Notes under the pieces: generated by a model
Told to the model about the DNA's origin: nothing
What the model saw: the letters and a program-made list of their open reading frames with translations, nothing else
Database searches by the model: none
From: Zoroaster sp. YZ-2022
Taxonomy: Eukaryota > Echinodermata > Asteroidea > Forcipulatida > Zoroasteridae
NCBI GenBank assembly: GCA_029582265.1
Contig: CM055828.1
Coordinates: forward strand, 36,057,072-36,121,071
DNA: 64,000 nt
Direction of reading: 5' to 3'
Position numbers and translations under genes: made by a program
Shown: in pieces, positions 12,384-24,200 of the stretch
How positions within the stretch are numbered: the first letter of the stretch is position 1
Layout: each line of letters starts with the position of its first letter

Positions 12384-12804
12384 TAGACCATTCCTTGCTC
12401 GGTGTCCTTTCTCTATGGTTAGACATGGACATTGGCAATATCACACTCAACCATACCGTCTATAGCTTCCATCCACTTGCACATGAAAGAAACTTTGTCC
12501 AACTCATTTCCAAAAATGATAACAATTTGGATTCCATGCTAGACAAATTATTATTAATAGTACATTTTCTGCGACGCATTTTCTGCAGACGGGCCCGACA
12601 CTCAGGGAAGCCATTGTTTTTGCTGCTGCATGGTACTGTGCGCGTGCATAGCGCATACGCATGGCGGAGTCATGACCTGCGCGGTCTTCGTCAAACTCGA
12701 ACTATTCTATTCTAATTAGATAATGCATATACACACACTATAGGCCGATATGTCTGTGTGTAAGAGAACGTCGAGTATGGCTGTGCTTCTGAATAGTTGT
12801 TCGT

Positions 12805-13100
12805 TTAAACTTCTGTTTTCGACCGGAAGGAGCGGTCAAATTGGGGTCATGTCTGTGTAAGAAATGTGACATAGTTCAAGGTCTTTAAGATGATGCAAAG
12901 ATTGTGAAAAAAAAATTCTGTGGTTCATGAGATATGATTTTTGAAATGTTTAGAAATTTTCAACTTCGGTTTCGACCGGAAGAAGAGATCAGATTGGAGT
13001 CACGTCTGTGTACGAAAAATTACATAATTACAGATCTGTAACATGGTGCAATGACTGTGAAAATATCGTTTGTGGTTCATGAGATATGATTTTTTGAAAA
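12805..13100. repeat. diverged tandem duplication of about 150 bp
   Basis: Two adjacent blocks share TTTCGACCGGAAG, GTCATGTCTGTGTA/GTCACGTCTGTGTA, a gap, and GTGGTTCATGAGATATGAT. They are in direct orientation and non-coding. Confidence 0.7.
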
Positions 13101-15114
13101 TATTAAACTTTGATTTAGTGTAATTCGATATCTGATGATCTCACTATGACCTCACAATTTGACATAAAACTACATGTTAAGGTCTAACTATGTGTGAAGT
13201 TTTAAGGTTCTGTGAACTCTGCAACTATGTTTTTGTCTCTGGATAATTCTTATTAAGAAGAAGAAGAAGAAGAAGAAGAAAAAAAAAAACCCGAACAATA
13301 TCAAGAGGTGTTTGGGCACCAACCCAAACACCTAATGAACACTTTGCATTTGACGCATAATTAAAGGTACATCGCCCGTGTTTTTCGCTATTTTGAATTT
13401 GGACGGCAATTTCCAAATAGTTTTTCTTCATAAAAACATTGCAATTTTACTTGAGGAAAGGATAGTAAATGTTTTAATACGACACAAAATGGTGGAGCTA
13501 TAAGGAAATTATTGATGTTCCAATGAATACAGAAGTTTCATAATATTGCCAGTACAATAGCGGAAAAACATCGGCGATACAAAATATTTGCGCTACTGTC
13601 TAGTCGTACAGCGTGACTAGCCTCTTAAAAACAACCCTAGCCCCCCCCCCCCCGGCACTCTGGCTAGGAACCTTCCTGAATCCTCCAAAATCCATCGGTG
13701 CACTTTTGGAAACATTCCCTTATCTTCAAAATGCACCATGCATTTTCGTTGATCTTTCATATTCAGCACTTACGGTTTGAACTTCTTGCCAGGTAGTAAC
13801 TTTGTCCCATTTGAAGAGGTGAAAGTACCTGTTTCCAATAGTGCTGAATTTGTTTCTAAAAAGGTTTTAATCTTTATAGGAGAGGCACGGAAGAAAATGA
13901 TACATTCCCAGCTTGGTCTCTTGACATTGTATATTCTCATTACAAACATTTTACTAAAAAGGGATAAAACTTGGCTCATCTCAAAATGAAACGAAACAGT
14001 GAACGTCCACAATAAAACAAAAACTCTCCTTGATGTAAATGTATATACATCTTTATTAAAAATTTCTATTATTTATGATACTATATATAAAATAATACTA
14101 AAACATGTAAAAACAAACGAAAAATTATTTGTTGTATCGGATCTCGTCCAGTTGTACAAGTTTTACAATCTTGGTCATATTTGTTCGTACAATTTCATCT
14201 CATACAAATCCCCCACTTAATGATGGAGTCTGTGACTATCCCCCCACCCCCCCACCCCCCCCCCCGCAAAACACTAACATCTGCAAAATGTTCTCAACAT
14301 TAATTAATATGTATATGTACAGGGGCGCAGGGTTAGTGTTCCAACTAATAATGACCATGATTGAAGTAAGGGATACACATATTAATGTACATGTATAAGT
14401 GAACTGATTCCAAGTTCTTGTCCAATTAATTATGAAAAATATATTCCATAACTGAATCAAAGCTGTGTCTGACAATGCCATAATTATTGTTACCAATTTG
14501 ATACTTCATTATACATGTATAACTTCATATAAAACAATAAAACTCAATCAAACTAATCCATTGGTTAAAATGGTTTAAATCAAACCACTGATTGATTTAA
14601 TCATTGTACATGTTGTTATAATGAAGTAACGCTTAAGTAGAATTCCATCACTAAGCGAGATTTGACACAAATTAAACACCTTGGTTCCTGAACTGTAAAT
14701 TACATACAAGCCATAATAGTACTGCTTTAATTAACTATTTCTAGTTGGAAAATATAAATGAAATAGACTTCCTGGTGTTGCACAAAAAAATTAAAATCCC
14801 ATAGCTAATGTTATATCTAATTTATAGTGAGTTGTAGCTAAATCTAACATTAAAATGAACTGGCCTTAAAGTAATACTAAATAAAGTACAAAATAATAAT
14901 AATTTTCGCTTTTTTAAACAATAATGTAACTTTTTGTTTAGTGCCTTCATCATTAATTTGTGACTTAATATTTGAAATTTCTACATTAAAATTAAAATGC
15001 TAAGTTCCCAAGAAATAAAAATTTCACAAAAAATAATTAATATGCACCATGAAATTAAAGATAAATACATATGCATATGTTAAAAGCAATGGTTTGAGGT
15101 TTCAGGGGAATTAA

Positions 15115-16852
15115 AGGGATAATATATCGTCACGATCAACAGGGCATGGAATTAGAGTGCTAGTTTTAGATTAACCAGGGATGATATTGTGAGAAAATGA
15201 AAAGGTAGGAAAAATGTTTACCATTATCATTAGGCATATACTAGCCTATAGCGGTTTACCTCTCACCGCTGCACGCAGAGCGACAAGCGGTTTGCGCGCA
15301 TGCACCTTTTTTCTGCTCTGTATAGCGCCCTCTATTGGTGTTGTTTCACCAACTTTAAACAAGGTTGCGTCTTTTGAAATTTGGCAAGTCAACTGGAGGT
15401 GTACGATCAAAGTGAGTGCAAATCCCAAATGACCTCAATGAACAAAGATCACACATCAATCTACAGTCATAGCTTTACAACATGACACGTTTCTGGGTGA
15501 ATTCATCGAAACCCGAAGTGTAAAAAGCGTCTTCAATGTGCATCAAATATTGAGCATATTCCGTTAAATTTTACAGATCGAGAGAAGCTAATTATTGGTC
15601 CATTTTTGACGTTATTGTACGTCTTTCATGAATTTTTTTCTTGAAAAATCAAGCATAGGAGGGTAGTTAAAATCACTAAGAACAGTTTCATGGTGATTAT
15701 ACCTGAGCAAACCCAAGTAACGGCCTCTGGGCAGCAATTCAAAAAAGGTGAAATATTGCTATTGATTACATCTTCGCTGTTTAAATAATGGATTTGGAGT
15801 GCATAGAAAGGAAAAAAATCCTTAAATTAATTTAAAATGGAAGAGTGAACAGAATATATGTATTAAATATTGGTTCATATTGGCTTATAAACTCAAATCA
15901 TTCCCCGTTTTTTTAATATTCTAACGTTATTAAAAAATTATTTAACCCCTTACAATGAAAACGCCCACAATCTAATCCGTGTGTGTATGCACACGCATAC
16001 ACAATGATGTCATCCCAAAAACCGTAACGGGTTCCCCAGAAATCTTTTGTTTAACAACGCTAAAGCCGCAGGGGAATCCCACCGTTTAAAAGTTAGCTAC
16101 TGGGTTTGCTCAAATAATAAAGTAATAATTAGTTCAAATAAGAGTTCTTTCACCTATCATACTTTTTATGTCTCAAGGAAAATTCATCTTCAGGAAGAAA
16201 ATCTGCTTTGAAATATTACCTTTTTCAGCGTGCGCGCTCTTGTCAAGGGCCAGAGTTGTGCACAAAAAAACTTCAAGGAAATTCGCGCGTTTGCCCATAT
16301 TGCTGTAATGTTAGTTCAATATTTGCAGACGACATATTCTTTCTAATCCTATTGGTTAAAAATTCTCTTTGAAATTAATTTTCAGTATGTAACAGGCGTT
16401 TTTATCAATGAACTCCGCGACGGAAAAAAAAAGTAAAGGTCACGTTATGAATATGCATTTTTGTATGACCCTTCAAAATTCTCGCGCATGCGCCCAAACC
16501 GCATGTCGCCTGCAGAGCATTTTGAACAGCGGTGCTCTATAGCCATGTATAGCAAGGAAACTGTTTTATATCTTGGTATTTACAATAAAATGATACACAA
16601 GGAAAGTTTCCATGGTCTGAAGTTAGTCGGAACCCAGTTTCATGGTAGGATTTTCAAAATCGAAAGGTAGGATTTCCTACAAAAGCAGTAACTCAGTGAC
16701 TGAAAATAATACCTCACATGATAAGGTAATATTATCGTTGCTGCTGCATAAATGAACCAGTGATTTTCAGTCATTGTGTTCATTTTAAACTAGAGCACCG
16801 ATTCCATGCCCTGTTGAAAGTCTGTTCTGTTTGTGATGATATTGTCCATTCA
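15115..16852. mobile_element. large copy of the TTAA/AGGGRCAGTATC foldback family
   Basis: The left arm (TTAA then AGGGATAATATATCGTCACG, CAGGGCATGGAATTAGAG) and the inverted right arm (CACCGATTCCATGCCCTG...GATGATATTGTCC) are 1.5 kb apart instead of directly joined as in the 209-bp copy at 36404-36612. The insert contains at least one further inverted-repeat element (15704-16112). No coding region was recognised. Confidence 0.55.
15704..16112. mobile_element. candidate MITE with TGAGCAAACCCA ends
   Basis: TGAGCAAACCCAAGTAAC at the left is inverted at the right as GTTAGCTACTGGGTTTGCTCA. It is about 409 bp, non-coding, with no clear target duplication. Confidence 0.5.
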
Positions 16853-17102
16853 AACAAAAAATATATATTATATTGTTTATCCCAAGCATAAATTATTGAG
16901 TCATTTTAGACAACTATATATTTTAAATCTTGTACCATATTGTAAGGACGCCAAAACAAAAATCATTCAATTAGATAATCACCTGAAATGAGCAATGTGC
17001 AATTGAAGAAAAAAGAAATTCTATGAACAACTTATCTATTGGGAAACATTTCATGCAGTACAAGAAAGACTGCATTCAGTTAAAGAGGTGTACAGGATTA
17101 AT

Positions 17103-17353
17103 CGTCCCTAATTTGCCATAGTGACCAATCCCGAATTAAGTTGGCATAGTGACCGGTATTGGTCACTTTGCCAAATTACAAAAATAGCCAGTTAGAGCAT
17201 TCGTCATTTGAATGCATGCTCTATCTCCAAAACTATAAGGAATACATGCATCTGGATTAGATACAATGGTAGGTCTCTTCCTGAATGTACTAATGGGCGG
17301 GAAAACGTAAAATTTAAAAAAGTCGGATTGGTCACTATGGCAAATTAGGGACG
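17103..17353. mobile_element. MITE with 29-bp perfect terminal inverted repeats
   Basis: The left end CGTCCCTAATTTGCCATAGT is repeated inverted at the right, with 29 bp identical. TAAT flanks both sides (17099-17102 and 17354-17357). The perfect arms suggest a fairly recent insertion. Non-coding. Confidence 0.8.
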
Positions 17354-17862
17354 TAATGTACTAACCATTGTCCATTACCAAAGCATCTAGGGCAATTCTA
17401 ACATTAAACTTTATATTCTTATATGTACGTCCACTATTCATGTGAACAAAATGTTCAACAAAAGGGTGTTTATTATTGCCATATGGATAAGGCAAAAAGA
17501 AAGTCTCCAGTTTCTGGTCATCAGTCGGCTTCAAAATCGGTGTGGTGATCTTCTTCTTTTTTTTGCCAACAGAGAAATATGTGATACATATATACGCCGG
17601 GGCCAAAATTCACATATACAAAGTAAGGTGGCTAAGAGAGGCCCAACAAATCGGGCAAACGTTTATGCCCCTATGTGAAAAAGTCGTTTAAAACACACCA
17701 CGGCAGAATTCCAATCGATCCAGTAATTTTGGCTACAATTGAACATCGTTTCATAGCAATAAAAAAGAAAATTAAAAATGCCGACGCACAGGTCTGAGGT
17801 GACATGTGCGGAGACCACAAACCGGAGACTTTTTTTTTTTGCCTAAACAAAGAATAAAGTTT

Positions 17863-18191
17863 AAAGGGAAGGTACAAGATTGGTAATGACCTGATTAAAG
17901 TTAACTGGATGTGAAGTTGGTAAAGCTACCAAAAATCCTGAAAAATTATTCAGTTTGAAGTGCTCTCATTTCAGAGAAAACAAGAATAAATTTGTACATT
18001 TTCAAAACGTGTTTTTTTAAAATAAATTGTGAATGCTTTTTCACACTTTTCTTGTGACTTTCATTCCACATTGAGCTGAAACTTTCACAGGTTGATTGTT
18101 TAATGTATATCTTGATTCAAAGAAAAGTAAACAAAGTAAGCAACCTCATAGAAGCAGATTTTGCCAGCATAACCACTATTGTACCTTCCCT
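17863..18191. mobile_element. TTAA-type MITE, AGGGAAGGTAC family
   Basis: Starts AGGGAAGGTACAAGATTGGT after TTAA and ends in the inverted form GTACCTTCCCT. A relative is at 56900-57090. The right part (18105-18191) is the inverted counterpart of the 81-bp satellite unit at 34103-35043. Confidence 0.7.
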
Positions 18192-18280
18192 ATAACAAGC
18201 CCTAAAACTCAACTTGCACAGCAGAGATGTTTTACAACTACATCTTCAATAATTACTCTGAGAAGGATCAAAACGTGATG

Positions 18281-21200
18281 TCAGTAAATTGTTAAGCTCA
18301 TACTCCTGTTGATCTTCTTGCCAATCAGCCTAGAGTTGACCTTTGACAATGGCTTCAAGGTGTCTTGTTCCGTGGCATCTCTTGCCTGTTGCAACTCCCT
18401 GCATTGGTGGAAACAAAAAGAAAATATTTTGAACAAATTCGGAAAATTAAAGTTTCTACAAATCAAAAAAAGGAGATACAATGACGTTTGAGATGAATAT
18501 TATTTCCGCAAGAAAAGAAAGAAAGTTGTTTATTGTTGATATTTACCTTGACAACACAGCATTCTGGAATTTAGCAACATTGAGTTCTTTCTTTAGTTGC
18601 GTGTATGACTTGTTCGGACACAGCAATGGATGATAGACCAGGAAAGATGCTGATGGCCTCTCACTAGGATCTGGATTGATCATGGTCTGTAAAAACAACA
18701 TTTTTAATAATTTACAACTTTAAACAAAACAAAATATGGATAAGAATCAGATTAAAGTGCATATTTGGAGAACACATAAGTATTTATTCAGTTGTTTTTA
18801 AGTGTTTCCATTCTAGATTATATTACAATGTGTTAAGAAAATTATAGTAAATGGGGATAACAAACGAATATGGGCGGAATTTCCTGGGAGGTGGTGGATG
18901 GCAATGCCTAACTCCTATGCAATGTTTTTATCAAGAACACCCCCCACCCCCCCCCCCCCCCCCCCAACAAAATAACAAAAAAACACACAAACAACAAAAT
19001 TGAGGCACTTGGTAACTGCAGGGAATCGGTCAGTCTCAGCAGAGATAAGATGTGGATCAGGCGTATCCACACCATTCACCCCCATGGTCTCAACATACAG
19101 GAAGGGAATGAGTAGTTTTCCTTTTTTCTTCTTTTTTCTTTCTCCACAGACATTTTTACATTTACATTTGTTTTGCTTATTAGTTTAATTGTCGGTTTTG
19201 TACTCATTGCTTTTCACTAATCTCATAATTTCTTCCTCCAGCCAAAACTCCAGGTACTTCTAATCATACTTAATCCCCCTTTTGTCCGGTCCCAGGACCA
19301 GTTCCTGACTCTGCTTTTTAAATCTTTTTCTTTTGTAAAATAAATGTTATTGGCCTTACGTTTGGAACCTAGCAGGTTCTTTCTCAAAGGCCTTTGAGAA
19401 AGAACCTGCTGAGGTGAGATTTTCTGTTATATTTTCTCCTTACATCCGATCTTCCAGGACATGAACTCGGATATTTTACTACCAAAAGTCCCAAGCTCTA
19501 CCATAAGAGTTAAACTGGACTTCTGTTTACCTTAAGGAGCAGGTTGAAATCATCTGAGCACTGTGTAAGATGTGGAAGCCATCCTGTTCTTATCTTATGC
19601 CAAAGGTCACCGTTCTTTGGTAGTGATTCTCCTCCCGCAACGACAAAGATCGTCAGAGCAAGGGCAAATATGTCTGCCTTGGTCAGATTGGAGTAATCCT
19701 TTAAGAGGGAAATAAGAATCCAAGTCATGTAATTATTTGGATGAAAAAAAAAACTTTGCTGGTAATTTTTAATTTTTTTTGCTGAAACAAACCAGATACT
19801 AAGGCTTGGGCGATATCGATATTTTTCATCCACGATATATCATCAAACATATATCGCAATTTTCGATAATATCGCGATTATTTTTTTTCACGCATGAGTG
19901 CTTTAGAGGCGATAATAACAGGAATGTACCTATATAACACGCGTCACAATAAATTACCTGTGCTTACCGGAGAGACATGTGGAATCGCGCCGTTCACTAG
20001 TGCACCATGGCCATTGGCAAATTCGTTTGCGTAATAATTATGTGGGACGGTTACTGCGTCGTGTGTCCCAATCAGCCCGAGTTCACGTGACTCGCGTTCC
20101 ACGTGACTATGTCATAGTATAAACACGTGACTAGGTTTATTCCTGCATGCGCATAGTACCATGGATAATATAAAACCATGTGATTGGGACATGTCATTTG
20201 CACTTTGGAAATTTGACCGAGTTTGGATTGTACTCACACTATTTTAAATAAACGTCACATGGTTTATCAAGAGTAGTGTATGTGTTTTGTCACTAAACAA
20301 GAGTCCCAGTATAATAGAATAGTGTCCCAATCCCCCAACTTTGATCGAGCCGCTGCCGATCCATGCTTTGATTTATTTCATGACTAATGTGAGCACAGAG
20401 CACCGGTCACCTGCACTATTTTGTCATCGATTTTTAAGGTAACGTCCATATTCTGCATATATTTAAATATGCATGATATGTCGTCGCACATGGTGCGCCA
20501 GCCAGAGTCACAGACGTAGACCACCATGGATAGACAGTGAGACGTTAACATTGTCTACACATTGTTGGATCAAATACCCCGTTCAATCCCCCAACACTTA
20601 ATCCGTCTGAATATATTTCTTTGAGTGGCGGTGGATTTTAAACAATGCCTTGTTAGGCGGATCCTTTGTGATATGACAGTCGGCTTACCACAAAAGTAGT
20701 TCGATTGTTTCTCACCTCCGAAAGCTGAAGACTTCCTAAGTTTTTTTCCATGGAATTTCTGACCCGACTGACAATCGAGGATTTTTTTCATCGCAATATA
20801 TTTTTTCATCACAATATATTTTTTTCATCGCGATTTGCTGATATCCCGATAATTTGAAAAGCTCTCGATATCATGATCGTATAAAAAAAAATATCGCGAT
20901 ATTCGATATTATCGTGTTATCGCCCAAGCCTGCCAGATAATAGTATTGACAAGCAATTTATTTTTGTTTAAAGGTGATTTCATAGTTGTAATCAACAGTA
21001 AGGGTCAAGTTATGAGAAAACAATCTAAACAGAGTAAATCACACTAAGAAATAGAAGGATAAAAGTAAACATTCATTATGTTGAGAGTAGGCCTGGATAT
21101 TCACCATAATGGTAACATTGTCTTACCTCTTGCAGAATCTCATTAGGGAGGTACCTTACATCACCCTCCTCTACCTTGGGATTGACCAATGAAGTCACAT

Positions 21201-24200
21201 GACCAAGGTCACCTGGCAGAACACATGACAGTTTTGGATAAAATCAGTATTTCATAAATTATAACAAAAAAAATATTTAATTAAGAGCCAAGTCCATACA
21301 AGGTGCTGTACAATAGTCACACGTTAAAAACTTTACAGAAACAATCCAATCAATATATATTTCCCCTGAATCATGTTGTTTGCCATACTCTTAGTGGGGG
21401 AATATTTCCCCCAAATCAACAATAATGAGGAATCATGACCTTTGACATTATAAACCCACTTCAAACAGCAATTTGCAATGCATTCTGGGAATGTGAAAGC
21501 TAGGCAATGATTATTGTCTCACCCAAAAATTTTCTTACCAATTTTGTAGACAGTTGTATTGTGATCAGTGAGAAGCAGATTTTCCACATCATCATCAGGG
21601 CTGCCGTCATGGTAACTGTCACTAAGCGATGGCTCTCCTGTGACATTTTCCTTCTTGGATATAAAAATATTGCCTGAAGAAAAGAAAAAAATATATATAT
21701 ATATATTACTTATTATGTTTAGAAGAAGTATCAAATGGGGTGGGAATCTTATTAGATTTATTACAGGATAAAAAAGAATCCAATCACAAAATAAGAATTG
21801 GAAACTTTTTATAGTTGAAGGCTACTATAATGAATATCATAGGGCCATAACAAATATTCACGTTTGCATAGTGTGTATGTACTTCTGAAGTAGTTCGCTT
21901 TTGTTTCTCACTTCCAAAAGCTGACTTGACTCACAATGTCGATTTTTTGTTTAACCCTAACTCCCTAGGCATTGTATTAAAACAATAAAAACCCTTCAAA
22001 ATCCTCCAACTGGCTTTGTTGTCTAGGGAGTTAGGGTTAATCGCGATATATTTTTTAATCACGATTTGACGATAACTAAAAAAGGTTCTCGATATCGTAA
22101 TCGAATAAAAAAAGGTATCGCGATATTCGATATTATCGTGTTTATCGCCCAAGCTTATTTAGATTTCAGCAAAACATTTAAGTTGTTTCAATTACATGTA
22201 ATTACTAAAACAAGCAAGTATTTACTTTGGTACAAGACATAAAATGGCACAATAACACAGGATTATTACACAATTAGAGCATGAGGAATTACAAAAGGGA
22301 AAACATTTGTTTATAATAATGACTAGAAATACCTGGTTTGATGTCTAGATGGACCAGACCCTGTGAATGAATGTAATGTAACCCCTGCACTAACTGATAC
22401 AACAGTTGCTTCAGCTCTGGCTCCGAGAAATATTGACCTTTCTGTTGATTCTGGAAGAGGACATCGGCAAGACTGCCTCCTGAAGATGCAGAAATGAACA
22501 AGTTATATAAATGATAATTCATATAGGATTAGTGCATAGCAGCGGCCAATTCCATAGAGCTGCTAAGCAGAGAATTTTGCTAAGCAAATATTTTTACGAA
22601 GCAATTTAACCCTCCTACTGTTTGACCATTTGAATCCATTCAAAATTTCCACTTACCAAAATGCCCATTGGTTTTGCACACACATGGTGATACCATTTGA
22701 ACAGTGTTGGTAGCAAGCTTTACTACCATTCAAATCCATTCAAATGCATAGAGGGTCCATTGATTCACCACTTAGAAGTATCCAAACAAGGTTTTGTATT
22801 AGCTGTACTACCATTTGGAAAGATCCAAACAAGGTTTTGTATTAGCTGACCTACCATTCAAAACCATTTGGGGCGAATCAATACTGTACAGTTATTTCAC
22901 CATTCAAAACCACAAAAGCGAATGGTTTCAAATGGTGCATCAACTTGTCTGAAAAAGGCACCAAAAGTAGGAGGGACAAAAGAGACTACCAGCCAAAATG
23001 CATACATTTTGTATGAAAGTTTGGCTGGTAACCAAAGAAATCTGCTAAGCAATTTTATCTGCTCAGCAGTTTATGAAATTGGCCCCAGATAGCTAAGCAG
23101 CTGTTTTTTCCCTCCCAAAATAATGATTTGAATATTAGAAAACAGATAAGGTATATTTGAAATAGCTTATTGAATTTTAATTCTGATGATTTGTGGTCAT
23201 CCACTAGCACAGAGAAGGTTGCTTCCTTCATAGAGATATGGTATGAGGTTTGGTGAGATATGGTAGAGATGAGGTTTATCAATTCCTTTGATCCCCACAA
23301 AGAAATGTCCAAGAAAAATGTTTTTTCCCCAGAGAAATAGAAAAAATCCATTTGACATGTTTATTTCCTTGAATTTTTAGTAGTCCTTTTTTTTTAAGGA
23401 AATAAAATTGGCACTATTTTGCAATCCAATTGGAACTCACCATTGCAGTATTCATTTTGTATAATCATGTGGTCGTTTTCTGCCCAGGCGGAGTAATATC
23501 GTACAACGTGAACATGTGTGCCTAGAACTGCATGAGCATACACCTCATTCAATGCTATCTGCCTGATATAAGAAAATATATAAAAAATATTAGTACCAGA
23601 TATAAGAAAATATATAAAAAATATTAGTACCTGATGTAAGAAAATATATATCAAAAATATTAGTACCTGATGTAAGAAAATATATATCCAAAGTATTAGT
23701 ACCAAATATAAGAAAATATACCAAGAGTATTAGTATATATACAGACTTTATATCACCCTGAAATAAGGTCAATTTCTGCATATTTCAGCTGTAAATAAAG
23801 AGATTAAATAGAGATCGAAACAAGGACATCCCCACAACAGTAGGAGTGTAAGTGGAAGCCATTGACCCAAGAGTAAACTCCTTCTCTTTTTGAAAACAAG
23901 TTTAATGATCATCTGCCAGGAGATTAGGATCATGGTATACTACACGTATTAGCTATTTACACATTGTGGTATTTGAAATACACATGTAAAGTTATTGCAG
24001 TTTGAACAAACGGACACCCTGTGTTTTCAACAATCAGAAATTTTGGAAACTATTTTTCCATCTTAGCTAAATATACAGATTATGTCAATCATCATGTATG
24101 TCGGGTCTGTATTGTAGCACCTCTTGTACTTACTCAAATGCAGAGCCAGCAATGGGATTCTTAGATTTCTTGATGGCATAGAAGCAGCCATCTAGCCTGT

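Larger units (their letters stand above)
11480..15110. other. no gene recognised; mixed low-copy repeats
   Basis: Scanned on both strands without finding a believable exon. The 134-codon frame at 12311 lacks any recognisable domain. The stretch holds a partial CCCTAAC-family end near 11895-11936, the hairpin at 12348-12383, a local duplication at 12805-13100, a GAA-rich tract near 13255-13290, a C tract near 13642 and a diverged partial copy (about 13640-13860) of the element at 63677-63834. Confidence 0.5.

Noticed and set aside
12311..12715. 134-codon open frame as a gene
   Set aside because: Composition and sequence look random, part of it is a hairpin translation, and no splice signals or family resemblance were seen.
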